A stretch of DNA of 51,963 nt from Lachnospiraceae bacterium (GTDB lineage Bacteria; Bacillota; Clostridia; Lachnospirales; Lachnospiraceae). The position numbers and the translations under genes are program-made. Position 1 is the first letter of the stretch, and each line of letters starts with the position of its first letter. Where the stretch lies: contig JAILMB010000098.1 of NCBI GenBank assembly GCA_024692825.1, positions 1 to 51,963 of the forward strand, written 5' to 3'. The notes beneath the pieces were generated by a model. The model did no database searches. It saw nothing but the letters and a program-made list of their open reading frames with translations, and was not told the DNA's origin. Shown piece after piece: positions 29,165 to 39,180 of the stretch.

Positions 29165-31516
29165 CTACACTTCTTCCATGAAATATAATCTCGCATTGTG
29201 ATCTTTCATGATACGAACATTTCCTTCCATATCAAATCCAGTGGATGCAAAAGCGGGTTTTAAGCCAACTCCTGCATTCATAAGAGCATTACCATAAGCC
29301 TCATAATCCTCTTTGTCACCCTTTGGTGTCACAAACTTATCAATAAGGTTATGTAAGAAACCATCCTGCTTTACATGGACTGGTACCGCTCCATTGATTA
29401 AATCTCCAAAGGTTTTAATGGAAACCTTACTTTCATTGCTGTAAAAATGATACTTCTTCAAAGGGTCAAGACCATAGGCATGATAATCCAAGAATGGTTT
29501 GTTTGGCTGAACTTCCTTTTGGAAAATCATACCAACTGCCTGCTTTTTATCCTTAGACACAACGGTCCACTCTACTACATTTCCAAACTTTCCTCTGTAG
29601 AAATTTCCAAACTGCATACATTCACGGAACTTCTTATAAATCTCTATCTGAGATTTAATTGCAGTCAAATCTTCTTTTTTCATATCAGAAAGATTGCATT
29701 CATATCCTAAGACTCCAAAAGAAGCCACTGCAAATCGAGAGTCAATTGGTACCCGTCGCAAGGTCTGATGGTTTGGTACGTTTGACACATGAGCAGATAC
29801 GCAAGACATTGGATATCCATAGGAATATCCGTTTTGAATAGAAAGTCTGGCAATCGCATCCGTATCATCTGATGCCCAGATCTGTGGGAAATAGCAAAGA
29901 GCTCCTAAATCAAATCGATTTCCACCAGACGCACATCCCTCAAATAGTACATGAGGGAAACGCTCTGTTAAAGCTTTTGCCAACTGATAAAATCCCATAA
30001 TATATCGATGGAACACTTCTCCTTGTGCATCAGCTGCTAAATGCTGTGAATACACATCAGAAAAGATACGGTTCATATCCCATTTTACATAGGCAATATT
30101 TGCAGATGAAATCACCTCGCACATTGCTTTTGTAATGTAGTCTACTACCTCTGGATTGGCAAAATCTAAAATTCTTTGATTTCGGCCTTCCGAATGTGCT
30201 TTTCCAGGAATCTCAATGGACCACTCCGGATGCGCACGGTATAGTTTTGAATCTACATTCACCATTTCCGGTTCAATCCAAATACCAAAATCAAGGCCGA
30301 CTGCATTAATTTTTTCCGCTAATCCTTTTACACCACGAGGAAGTTTTTTCGTATTTACAAACCAGTCCCCAAGTGCGCGTTTGTCATCATTTCTTTCACC
30401 GAACCATCCGTCATCCATAACGAAAAGTTCAACGCCCACTTCCTTCCCCTTTTTCGCCAAGGCAACAAGCTTTGACTCGTTAATATCAAAGTAATTTGCT
30501 TCCCAGCTATTCAAGAGGACCGGTCTCGCTTTTTTTGACCATTCACCTCGAACAATGTGATTGTTTACAAACTCATGCATATTCTGACTCATGCCATTAT
30601 GTCCTTCTTTTGAGAAGGTCATAACAGATTCCGGAGCTTCAAACTCATCGTTTGGCTTTAAATTAAAACTAAACTGAGTTGGATTTATACCACAAACCAC
30701 ACGGGTTTTATCGTATGCATTTACTTCTACTGCTTCATAGTGATTTCCTGAATAAACCAGGTTAAATCCATAGCAATCTCCCTGATGCTCTGCTGTTCCA
30801 GGACGGGAAATCATAATAAATGGATTTGCACGGTTAGATGAAGAACCGGTAAAGGATGAATTTACAAACTTACCTGCCTTTACCACGGTATCAACCATCT
30901 GCATTTCTTTAATCCATGCACCTCTAAAAGTAGAAACCGTAAGGCCAGCTTCATTATAATCAATCTGTGTCGACATCAGTCTCTTTAATTGAACCGTAGC
31001 TGAACTTGTATTTACAAATTTCGCACAACGGGTAATCACATCTTCCTCTTCATATACAAAGTAGGAAAGAACCAATGTGTATCCATTATTTTTATCCTTT
31101 AAGGTAACATGTAATCCTTCTACATTATCACCAAAGGAAGATGGAAGAGTTTTTAACTCTTCCTTTCCTTTTTTAATCTCATCAGAATCATAAACAAAAT
31201 CTGTGGTTGCACTTCCATCTGCTGCCACTACTTCAACGAAAGGTTCTCTAATATCACCCTTTCCATAGCCAGATGTTTCAAGGCAAACATCCTCTAATGT
31301 AAATGACAAATGCTCCTGGTCATAGGCAATGGAGTTTCCCTGCTGAAAGGCTCTCTTTTCTGAAAGTGCTTCCAAATCAGATGCTTCATTAACAGTAATT
31401 TTAGCACCATAGTAAAGATGCTCTAACTGACCTGTCTCCATGACCTTGAAAGCATAACTGGTATTCTTTGTATCCAGCACAAATGCCGGATAATCTCCGT
31501 TTAACTTTCGAATCAT
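29165..31516 (-). CDS. Alpha-galactosidase (GH36)
   Basis: FVMDDGWFGERNDD, YVKWDMNRIFSD, FEGCASGGNRFDLG, IWASDDTDAIARL. Confidence 0.93.
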   Translation of the reverse strand: MIRKLNGDYPAFVLDTKNTSYAFKVMETGQLEHLYYGAKITVNEASDLEALSEKRAFQQGNSIAYDQEHLSFTLEDVCLETSGYGKGDIREPFVEVVAADGSATTDFVYDSDEIKKGKEELKTLPSSFGDNVEGLHVTLKDKNNGYTLVLSYFVYEEEDVITRCAKFVNTSSATVQLKRLMSTQIDYNEAGLTVSTFRGAWIKEMQMVDTVVKAGKFVNSSFTGSSSNRANPFIMISRPGTAEHQGDCYGFNLVYSGNHYEAVEVNAYDKTRVVCGINPTQFSFNLKPNDEFEAPESVMTFSKEGHNGMSQNMHEFVNNHIVRGEWSKKARPVLLNSWEANYFDINESKLVALAKKGKEVGVELFVMDDGWFGERNDDKRALGDWFVNTKKLPRGVKGLAEKINAVGLDFGIWIEPEMVNVDSKLYRAHPEWSIEIPGKAHSEGRNQRILDFANPEVVDYITKAMCEVISSANIAYVKWDMNRIFSDVYSQHLAADAQGEVFHRYIMGFYQLAKALTERFPHVLFEGCASGGNRFDLGALCYFPQIWASDDTDAIARLSIQNGYSYGYPMSCVSAHVSNVPNHQTLRRVPIDSRFAVASFGVLGYECNLSDMKKEDLTAIKSQIEIYKKFRECMQFGNFYRGKFGNVVEWTVVSKDKKQAVGMIFQKEVQPNKPFLDYHAYGLDPLKKYHFYSNESKVSIKTFGDLINGAVPVHVKQDGFLHNLIDKFVTPKGDKEDYEAYGNALMNAGVGLKPAFASTGFDMEGNVRIMKDHNARLYFMEEV

Positions 31517-31569
31517 TTCACTGTCCTCCTATATTAATTACATTTCCCTCTAGGAATCATAAGAGTTCT

Positions 31570-33012
31570 TTATGCGTTTTCGCGTTTTGCTTTTAATTCA
31601 TCAGAAATCTCAACAAGCTTTTCATCTGTTAAGATATATCTCTTCTTAAACCAAAATACTGCGAAGATTAATACAGCAATTGGAATCAAAGACATTACAA
31701 GACGAAGTCCCATCTTAGAAGCCATATCAACGCTAGCTGCAAAATCAACTGTCTGATCAGCCTCTGTAGTAGCTGCATCACTTAAATGGAATACAGATAA
31801 AGCGATAGATGCAATAAATGCTGCAAGTCCTGATGCAAGTTTAACTACAAATGTCTGCATTGAGAAAATAACTGATTCATCACGACGGTTGTTCTTTAAT
31901 TCACCATAGTCTACCGTATTTGCTAAGAATACAGTAACAATAACGTTATTCATACCAGCAGTAGCCATGATTAAAATACCTGGAAGTAATAAAGGAACAA
32001 TGTTATTAGTACCTATAGTAGCCAATACTAAAAGAACAATATATCCAACTATCGACATTCCTGCACCGATATAGAAAATCTTAATGTTGTTAAAGAACTT
32101 TCTAAGTAAAGGATATAAAAGCATCATAGAAAGAATCTGTACACCACCACCAACAGTGTTAAATAAGGTGTAGTTGTCATACCAGGTTGCTCCACCAAGG
32201 TCATACTTAAAGAAGTAAAGTACTAGGTTTGAAGTAATATAAAGTGCTGTATTAATGCAAACGATAGTAACTACTACTGTCATAGCCTGATCATTTTGAA
32301 TCAATGCTTTAAACATTTCGCCAACAGTTGCTGTCTTCATATCTACAGAAGATTTTTCTTTTACTGTTACACAGCAAATTACAATAAATACAACGAATAA
32401 AACTGCAATAATAAGAGCAAGATATTTGAAACCGTAAAGTTCTACCTGTTTTGCAGTTGCATCTGCTCCACCAGTTGCCTGTCCTAAAGCCTGTACCACT
32501 TTGATAGCAAAAATAGAAACAAGTGCAGAACCAACACCAGCGCAAGAACGGGCTAATGTTGTAAGTCCTTCTCTTTCCTTACCACCTTCAGTGAATGCAG
32601 GAATCATTGACCAGTAAGGGATATCCATCATAGTGTAAGTAACACCCCAAACGATATAAAATACTGCTGCATATGCTACCAATCCACTGCCGGAAAGTGT
32701 TGGAGGGCAAGCAAACATCAAGTACAGAATAATAGCATTTGTAATAGTACCAATTAAAAGCCAAGGTCTGAATTTACCCCATTTGGTTTTTGTCTTAGCT
32801 ACTAAGACACCCATGATTGGATCGTTAAATGCATCAAATACACGGGCAACTAAAAGAATTACACCCATAATCCATGCTTCTACGCCTAAAATATCCTGAT
32901 AGTAATAAAGGATATAACTTGCTGAAAGCATATATACCATATCTTTTCCTACAGCACCCAGGCCATATCCAAGCTTTGAAGCGCCTGTTAGTTTCATTTT
33001 TTCTTCTGCCAT
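31570..33012 (-). CDS. GPH (glycoside-pentoside-hexuronide):cation symporter family transporter
   Basis: KLGYGLGAVGKDMVYMLSASYILYYYQDILG, RVFDAFNDPIMG, TKTKWGKFRPWLLIG. Confidence 0.92.
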   Translation of the reverse strand: MAEEKMKLTGASKLGYGLGAVGKDMVYMLSASYILYYYQDILGVEAWIMGVILLVARVFDAFNDPIMGVLVAKTKTKWGKFRPWLLIGTITNAIILYLMFACPPTLSGSGLVAYAAVFYIVWGVTYTMMDIPYWSMIPAFTEGGKEREGLTTLARSCAGVGSALVSIFAIKVVQALGQATGGADATAKQVELYGFKYLALIIAVLFVVFIVICCVTVKEKSSVDMKTATVGEMFKALIQNDQAMTVVVTIVCINTALYITSNLVLYFFKYDLGGATWYDNYTLFNTVGGGVQILSMMLLYPLLRKFFNNIKIFYIGAGMSIVGYIVLLVLATIGTNNIVPLLLPGILIMATAGMNNVIVTVFLANTVDYGELKNNRRDESVIFSMQTFVVKLASGLAAFIASIALSVFHLSDAATTEADQTVDFAASVDMASKMGLRLVMSLIPIAVLIFAVFWFKKRYILTDEKLVEISDELKAKRENA

Positions 33013-33043
33013 TTTTAATTTTTCCTCCTCTTTTAAGCCTAAC

Positions 33044-34549
33044 TTATTTGTTTTTTAACCCCATGGCAATTTCTACAACCTTGTATGCACCATCGTACAT
33101 ACCGATTGAGTTGTTAATCTTGATATTTTCACACATTTCATTCAAAAGATCTGTATTCATAAAGAGATCTAACATCTGAATGGTATGTGGGATATCCCTA
33201 CATTCTAATGAGCCATCACCGATTTCTGCTGAGTGGATTGCTCCCCACATTTCATGCTTTCCAACTCGTTTAATAAAGAGTTTTGGAATCGGATAAAATG
33301 CTAATTCAGAAGGTTTTGTAACAAGTACATCTGCGCTTCTCATTAAAAGATTGGTACAGTAAACTGCATCAAAAATATTTTCATGCCAGAATCCGTGGAT
33401 TCCTTCTACTTCACCATCAATAGCTTCTTCTGCAAATTTTGTTGTAGCTTCAAAGTCATTGAAATGTTCTTTTGAAACTTCCTTCATTCCAGGAATTTCA
33501 GCTACTAATTCATCCCAAACGTTTTTGTAATCACCAACGTTTACGTAAAGAGCCGCTTTTCCTGCGTTGATCATAGGAAGTAAATATTCGATAATTGCAG
33601 CAAAGATTTCCTTTTGTGCTCCTGCTCCACCAATGGTAAGTAAAAATCTCATTGGCTTTCCTGAAGCTTTTCTATCACATCTCTTCTTACAATCTTCTTC
33701 AATGTTTGCTACGAGTTCATGATCAATATAATGGCCGGTGTAAACCAGTTCATCCTGAGGCATTGGTTTACAAACCTTATCCTTCATCATACCGTTACAA
33801 ATACGATATCCCATATAGGCATTTCTACACTGAATGGTATGGATAGAACCTTCTGCAAAATGAAGGGCCATTGGCCAGTTATCACAAACTGCAGATACCA
33901 CATTTTTCATTCCTGCATGAAGAGCTGCCTGAGCAGTCCATGCATGGGTAGAAATTACTGGAATGTCCTTTGGTACATTTCTATATACAGGAGCCATAAG
34001 TTCTGCATTTGCCTGATCGTTTGAGTTATATGTCAAAGCACGGAAACCTTCATAGTTCATAGGCTCCCAAACAAGCTTATTGAAAATTGGATTCTTTGAT
34101 AAACGACTTCCCATAGAGTACAAATCATTTTGAGCACCAATAATCTTTGTACAAGTTGTTTCGTAGTAAGAATTCAAATCCATCCAATAAGGAGTGTATC
34201 CCATGTGATGTGCACAGGAAGCCATTGCCATAGACATACGATAATGGCCAAATCCCATACGAATATTTCCAATAATTACTCCTTTTTCATTGTCCCAAAC
34301 AGGATCCGGAAGCGTACCATCCGGATGTTTTGATACATCAAAATGTGCATTCTGCTTCAGGTCTCCAACTAAGACATTTTGTACGCCTAAAGAATCCCCA
34401 ATATAAGCATTCTTTTCCAAATGAATCGGATAGTTTACATTGGAATCATCACCAAACTTCTTTGCACTTTTTGCTTTGGTTTTCATGGCTTTTTTGTACT
34501 GAGCTTCGCCCAAATCATTTCCAAAAATAACCCTTGATCTGTCTTGCAT
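33044..34549 (-). CDS. GT-B-fold glycosyltransferase-like protein of unknown function
   Basis: 501 aa; GNIRMGFGHYRMSMAMASCAHHMGY, LLTIGGAGAQKEIFAAIIEYLLP and SADVLVTKPSELAFYPIPKLFI resemble MurG/MGDG-synthase-type GT-B landmarks. No family name assigned with confidence. Confidence 0.7.
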   Translation of the reverse strand: MQDRSRVIFGNDLGEAQYKKAMKTKAKSAKKFGDDSNVNYPIHLEKNAYIGDSLGVQNVLVGDLKQNAHFDVSKHPDGTLPDPVWDNEKGVIIGNIRMGFGHYRMSMAMASCAHHMGYTPYWMDLNSYYETTCTKIIGAQNDLYSMGSRLSKNPIFNKLVWEPMNYEGFRALTYNSNDQANAELMAPVYRNVPKDIPVISTHAWTAQAALHAGMKNVVSAVCDNWPMALHFAEGSIHTIQCRNAYMGYRICNGMMKDKVCKPMPQDELVYTGHYIDHELVANIEEDCKKRCDRKASGKPMRFLLTIGGAGAQKEIFAAIIEYLLPMINAGKAALYVNVGDYKNVWDELVAEIPGMKEVSKEHFNDFEATTKFAEEAIDGEVEGIHGFWHENIFDAVYCTNLLMRSADVLVTKPSELAFYPIPKLFIKRVGKHEMWGAIHSAEIGDGSLECRDIPHTIQMLDLFMNTDLLNEMCENIKINNSIGMYDGAYKVVEIAMGLKNK

Positions 34550-34576
34550 TATTTTTCCCTCTTTCTTTATACTCGC

Positions 34577-37012
34577 CTACTTAGGCATTACGCTAACGTG
34601 GAATTTAATTTCCACAGTTGCTGCGCTCTCACAATGAATACGAAGGGTTGCATCCCCTTCTTCAAAGCAGGATTTTACATAGATACCTGCCATACCGCCT
34701 CTAAAAGGCACTACCTTTGGTCCGATGATTTCGATTGGTCCCTCTGTTTCTAAAAGCATAGCTTCCTGGAAATAAGGTAAAATATTTTTATTTTCATCAG
34801 AAGCAACCACACGAACCGATGCCACATCATAGGTATTTGTTTCTATTAATTCATTGGAAGAAACATCTACGCCAAGCATTACCTTTGTCATTGGTTTCTT
34901 CACAACTGACTTCACTACTTTTCCATCTTTAACGGCATCAAATCGATAACTCTTTGACTCGCCGCCCCAATCGCCAATGTACTTCTGGAATAATCCAACC
35001 GCATCATTCATTGACATATGATGGAATAAAATCAAGCGAAGAGCTGCCCAAATAACCTTTGGTGTCATCTTATATCCATGGATGGCAGTTTCATTTAAAC
35101 AAATCTTTACAAGTTCGTTTTGTTTTGCTGAAAAGCCTTCGTTCTTCATCATTTCATCGCCGATTAAATCGTCGATTACCACTGGTCCGTGTTCCAAGTG
35201 AGGGAACAAATCAGAATGGGTATCGTATTCTTTAATCAATAGATTGTTCTTATACATACGAACGGAATCTGCATTTGAAATAATATAGGTATCTCCTCTT
35301 ACAGATGCAGGATGTTCTCCAATATCCATAGAAGTAGTTACTTCTAAAACATCCTCATCCTTCCCCTGAGCCGCATACACAGCCGCAGCCATCTTTGGAT
35401 TTCGAAACATATCCATTACTCCGTGGTAACAAATACGATCTCCCGAACCAAAGTCTTTATGAGTGTTGTAGTCAAACATACACCAGGCAAAGGAACCAGC
35501 TATATCTTCATAAGAATTTACAGACTCTAGTACTCTTGCATGACGAAGGGTATGTTCCATACGGTGTTCTTCCCAGTCGAAGCTCTTTGTAGGATACATA
35601 TGTCCGTTGTATTCAGAAATCAAATAAGGTTTTTCTACATCGCTGGTTACCTTATCCTTTGCTTCACAACCTTCATTTTTGCCACTGTGTACAAAGTCGT
35701 TATAAGTGTATACATCTTCTAAAAGATTCATTTTCTTATAGCAACGTACGCCACCGGTTTGACGGGTAGGATCACATTTATGAGCCACTTCATTGGTTCT
35801 TTCATAAAACTCATCGTCGTCCTGGGATTCATTGATACGTACGCCCCAAAGAATAATGGATGGATGGTTACGATATTGTTCTACCATCTCTCTTGTATTC
35901 TTTACTGCAATATCCTTCCATCTTTCTCCACCAATATGCTGCCATCCTGGAATCTCAGTAAATACCAAAAGTCCCAAACGATCGCACTCATCAATAAAGT
36001 AATGAGACTGAGGATAGTGAGAAGTACGAACTGCATTTAATCCAAGTTCTTTTTTCAGGATTCTTGCATCCTGTCTCTGCATCGACTCCGGCATTGCATA
36101 ACCAACATAAGGATAAGACTGATGACGATTTAATCCACGAATCTTTACCTTACGGCCATTGAGGTAGTACCCGTCTTTTTTAAATATGGAATGACGGAAG
36201 CCCACCATAGAAATATTGGAATCCTTCACTTCTCCATCTACTAAAATCTCTGTTGTAAGCTGATATAAGGCAGGACTTTCCACATCCCAAAGCTTAACGT
36301 TTCCTGCTAAGGTTTTCGTAAGTCCCTTTGCAGCCATAGGCTGTTCTGAAATTTGCTTATCATTTAAAATCTGTCGAACGCTAAGACGTCTATCTTCTGC
36401 TAACGCTTTTGCTTCATCAGATAATTCAATTACAGTTGTTAACTGTCCAGGTACCTCTAAGTCAGCAATCTCCTCTGAGCTTTTACCGGAAACCGTAATT
36501 CCCTCATCCACCTTTGGCATAAGGAAAATATTTTTCATATATACCGGATCTTTAATGTCCAAATATACATCTCTATAAATTCCACCATAGGTCATGTAAT
36601 CAATTACAAATCCAAAAGGAGGTTGATCAATCTCTTCTTTTGAATTCACCTTTACGGTCAGCAAATTATCAATGTCATAACGAATTTCATTGGTAATATC
36701 TACTGTAAACGCAGTATATCCACAGAAATGTTCATAAAGCTTCTTTCCGTTTAAATACACTTCACTCTGATGTCCAACACCGTCAAAGGTTAAAAGGAGA
36801 CGCTTTCCCTGCCACGCCTCATCCGGTACAATCAATCGCTGATAGCCGCAAATCATCTGATAAGACGACTCATCGAAATAATGAAATGGCACTTCCTTGC
36901 AAGTATGTGGAAGATTCACTTCTGTTCCGTTCTCCATAAAAGATGAAAGCATCTCTTCTGAAAAAGTCTCATTAAACTTCCATTTTCGATCAAAATATAT
37001 TCTCTGACTCAA
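34577..37012 (-). CDS. Glycoside hydrolase family 2 protein (beta-galactosidase/beta-glucuronidase-like)
   Basis: GVGHQSEVYLNGKKLYEHFCGYTAFTVDIT, RGLNRHQSYPYVG, NAVRTSHYPQSHYFIDECDRLGLLVFTEIPGWQHIG, NHPSIILWGVRINESQDD. Confidence 0.9.
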   Translation of the reverse strand: MSQRIYFDRKWKFNETFSEEMLSSFMENGTEVNLPHTCKEVPFHYFDESSYQMICGYQRLIVPDEAWQGKRLLLTFDGVGHQSEVYLNGKKLYEHFCGYTAFTVDITNEIRYDIDNLLTVKVNSKEEIDQPPFGFVIDYMTYGGIYRDVYLDIKDPVYMKNIFLMPKVDEGITVSGKSSEEIADLEVPGQLTTVIELSDEAKALAEDRRLSVRQILNDKQISEQPMAAKGLTKTLAGNVKLWDVESPALYQLTTEILVDGEVKDSNISMVGFRHSIFKKDGYYLNGRKVKIRGLNRHQSYPYVGYAMPESMQRQDARILKKELGLNAVRTSHYPQSHYFIDECDRLGLLVFTEIPGWQHIGGERWKDIAVKNTREMVEQYRNHPSIILWGVRINESQDDDEFYERTNEVAHKCDPTRQTGGVRCYKKMNLLEDVYTYNDFVHSGKNEGCEAKDKVTSDVEKPYLISEYNGHMYPTKSFDWEEHRMEHTLRHARVLESVNSYEDIAGSFAWCMFDYNTHKDFGSGDRICYHGVMDMFRNPKMAAAVYAAQGKDEDVLEVTTSMDIGEHPASVRGDTYIISNADSVRMYKNNLLIKEYDTHSDLFPHLEHGPVVIDDLIGDEMMKNEGFSAKQNELVKICLNETAIHGYKMTPKVIWAALRLILFHHMSMNDAVGLFQKYIGDWGGESKSYRFDAVKDGKVVKSVVKKPMTKVMLGVDVSSNELIETNTYDVASVRVVASDENKNILPYFQEAMLLETEGPIEIIGPKVVPFRGGMAGIYVKSCFEEGDATLRIHCESAATVEIKFHVSVMPK

Positions 37013-37022
37013 ATCATCACTC

Positions 37023-37580
37023 CTAACTGTTCACACTAATACCATCAATTAAAAGATCTACCAAATGATGCAACGCATCCATATAATTTATCTTGTTATC
37101 TTCAAGTTCACTTCCATTTAAGAATCTTTCTAGAGAAGACTCATACACCATCTGAAAAATCGTAATATTTACTGGTCGAAAAACCCCTTCTTCCACACCT
37201 TGATTCAATAGTGCAATGGTGTAATCCCAACCACTTTCAATACGATCTGCAATTAACGTGTAAGCCTCTGGATATTTGCTTCTCATACTGTATAGCTGAG
37301 TAAAATCCAATCCTGCCACCTGATCTGGCATTACACCTAAAATCTTTCTTAAGCGATCTACTGTGGAAAGATCTGGCTCCTTCATAATCTCTTCTTCGCT
37401 TCTTTTAATAGCATCGAAGGTATAATTCACCATATCTGTAAACAAAGTTCTCTTGTCCGGAATAATGGTATAAATTGTCTTCTTACTCATTCCAAGCTTA
37501 TTTGCTAAATCATCCATAGTGAATTTAGCGCCTTTTTCACGATAAACTTCTAAAGCTGCCTCAACGATTTTTTGTTTCAT
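37023..37580 (-). CDS. TetR/AcrR family transcriptional regulator
   Basis: MKQKIVEAALEVYREKGAKFTMDDLANKLGMSKKTIYTIIPDKRTLF helix-turn-helix. Confidence 0.9.
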   Translation of the reverse strand: MKQKIVEAALEVYREKGAKFTMDDLANKLGMSKKTIYTIIPDKRTLFTDMVNYTFDAIKRSEEEIMKEPDLSTVDRLRKILGVMPDQVAGLDFTQLYSMRSKYPEAYTLIADRIESGWDYTIALLNQGVEEGVFRPVNITIFQMVYESSLERFLNGSELEDNKINYMDALHHLVDLLIDGISVNS

Positions 37581-37604
37581 ATTTTTCTCTTTTCTGATAC
37601 TGCC

Positions 37605-37742
37605 CGTTTCCAAAAAACTTGAAAACTGTTTTTCGTTTCCAAAAAACAAATTCAGGTTTTTAAAGGTTTCAAGTGGAAACTGATTTTTCTAGGAAACTAC
37701 AATTGTATTAATTAGTTTCCTTAATTTTATCATTAGTTTCCC
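37605..37742. promoter_or_regulatory. Cluster of GTTTCC/GGAAAC motifs with a palindrome, putative TetR operator region
   Basis: Direct repeat CGTTTCCAAAAAAC at 37605 and 37634; GGAAAC at 37675; palindrome AGGAAACTA (37691-37699)/TAGTTTCCT (37713-37721); TAGTTTCCC at 37734. Confidence 0.6.
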
Positions 37743-37802
37743 GAAGTGTAAACTCGACACAAGTGCTAAAAACCTCTGTGGTTTTTTGTATGATATTACT
37801 AT

Positions 37803-37836
37803 AAAAAAAGAGCTTCCCCAAAGGGAAGCCCTCTTA
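37803..37836 (-). terminator. Terminator downstream of the DUF5692-like gene
   Basis: AAAAAAAGAGCTTCCCC-AAA-GGGAAGCCCTC stem with T-run on the minus strand. Confidence 0.8.
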
Positions 37837-37867
37837 ATAACAATATAGATTGTTTATCCTATTCGGA

Positions 37868-38986
37868 TTATTCAGCTCTAGCCATAGCCTCTTCAAAGTC
37901 CTTAGTTCCTTCAAATACACAGTTAGAATAAGGATTCTTGCCCATTTCGATAGAGCGTTTAATAATAACTGAGATACAAACTACGTTGCATACTAAAGCG
38001 ATGATGGCAACAACACCCTGAGCTGTAGGTTCAGCAGTGATTCCCATAGCTGCCATTGCTTCGTTAGCTGCAGAAGTCTTACCCTGGCCATTTGCATAAA
38101 GTTCAATAGCCTTTGAGTAAAGATCCATAGTTGTAATTCCGTTTTCTGTAGCACCACCGTATACATGAGGAAGTGCTGCTGCGAAAGTACCCTTTAACTG
38201 GAATAGAGGTACGATCTGAGCCCACATACACCAAATAGCAAGTGTGTTTGCACGGTTCTGAATCCAACCACCCTTGTTCCACAAAGCATTTGCAAATGTA
38301 GGAGCAAGTAAAAGTGCAACACCACAATACCAAGAATGTGTAGGAAGGTTCAAGTATGTATACTCGAAGTTCCATGTATCGTATGCAATGATGAACCAGA
38401 TAGTCATATCAGGCCAAAGCATATCGCTCTTGTTCTTGTCCTTAGAAGTGAATAACTTAACGCAACCTGTCATACAGAAGATGTTAATCATTCCTGAAAT
38501 GAAGTTTACGATGTTCCACCATCCGCCATAGATGAATACACCTTCGTTTGAACACCACCAAGCACCGGTGAAGTTTCCAGTGATTCCGTATGCTGCGAAT
38601 GCTGACTCAAGATCAGAAACATTAGCGATCATGATGTTGGCAGCTACGATGAACCAAGGCCACCATTTGAACCATTCATGCTTTCCAAGTCCCTCTTTGT
38701 ACTTGATCATCATGAAACCTACGCATCCGATATCTGCTGCGTAAAGTTTGAAGTAATGGAACCATCCGTCCATGTAAGCAACGGTAGGATTTGATGTTCC
38801 ACCGAATGCACCACAGTGAATTGCAATGAAGTACACTGTTAAAATAGCAGGAATGATTACAAAAATAAGCATTCCGCCGAGTTTTGTGCGACGTCCGATT
38901 TCGTTCATGATAATTAAACCAGCGAAAACGAGGCACCAACCGATGAGCTGCATAGGAGCTGCATCGCTGTAAAGTTGAAACAACAT
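37868..38986 (-). CDS. Polytopic membrane protein, DUF5692-like, unknown function
   Basis: 372 aa, about 9-10 TM, conserved-looking W/Y-rich segments (MDGWFHYFKLYAADIGCVGFMMIKY, GITGNFTGAWWCSNEGVFIYGGWWNI). Family name is from memory. Confidence 0.6.
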   Translation of the reverse strand: MLFQLYSDAAPMQLIGWCLVFAGLIIMNEIGRRTKLGGMLIFVIIPAILTVYFIAIHCGAFGGTSNPTVAYMDGWFHYFKLYAADIGCVGFMMIKYKEGLGKHEWFKWWPWFIVAANIMIANVSDLESAFAAYGITGNFTGAWWCSNEGVFIYGGWWNIVNFISGMINIFCMTGCVKLFTSKDKNKSDMLWPDMTIWFIIAYDTWNFEYTYLNLPTHSWYCGVALLLAPTFANALWNKGGWIQNRANTLAIWCMWAQIVPLFQLKGTFAAALPHVYGGATENGITTMDLYSKAIELYANGQGKTSAANEAMAAMGITAEPTAQGVVAIIALVCNVVCISVIIKRSIEMGKNPYSNCVFEGTKDFEEAMARAE

Positions 38987-39070
38987 ATTTAACTCCTCCT
39001 CTTTTTAAAAATATGTTTTACCAAAAAATTATAGTTCTCTGTTAAATTATTTTCAATCGATGCAGGGGAT

Positions 39071-39150
39071 AATACACACCCTGTGTATTTTGTGTAACAA
39101 TCGTTCAAAGTCCTACAAAAATCAAGGTTTCTCAGAGTTTTTTGATTTTT
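39071..39150. promoter_or_regulatory. Two dyads upstream of the DUF5692-like gene
   Basis: AATACACA-CCC-TGTGTATT at 39071-39089; AAAAATCAA...TTGATTTTT at 39117-39150. Confidence 0.5.
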
Positions 39151-39180
39151 GATTTATACAATTTAGTAAAAATGTTTAAA

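Noticed and set aside
34577-34602. TTAGGCATTACGCTAA resembling the TTAGC-ATCAC-GCTAA hairpin of the rsmH-ftsL gap
   Set aside because: It lies in the GH2 C-terminal codons (HVSVMPK stop), and the resemblance is short enough to be chance.
38103-38375. 90-aa ORF inside the DUF5692-like gene
   Set aside because: Alternate-frame shadow ORF, C/W/Y-rich, with no independent start signals.
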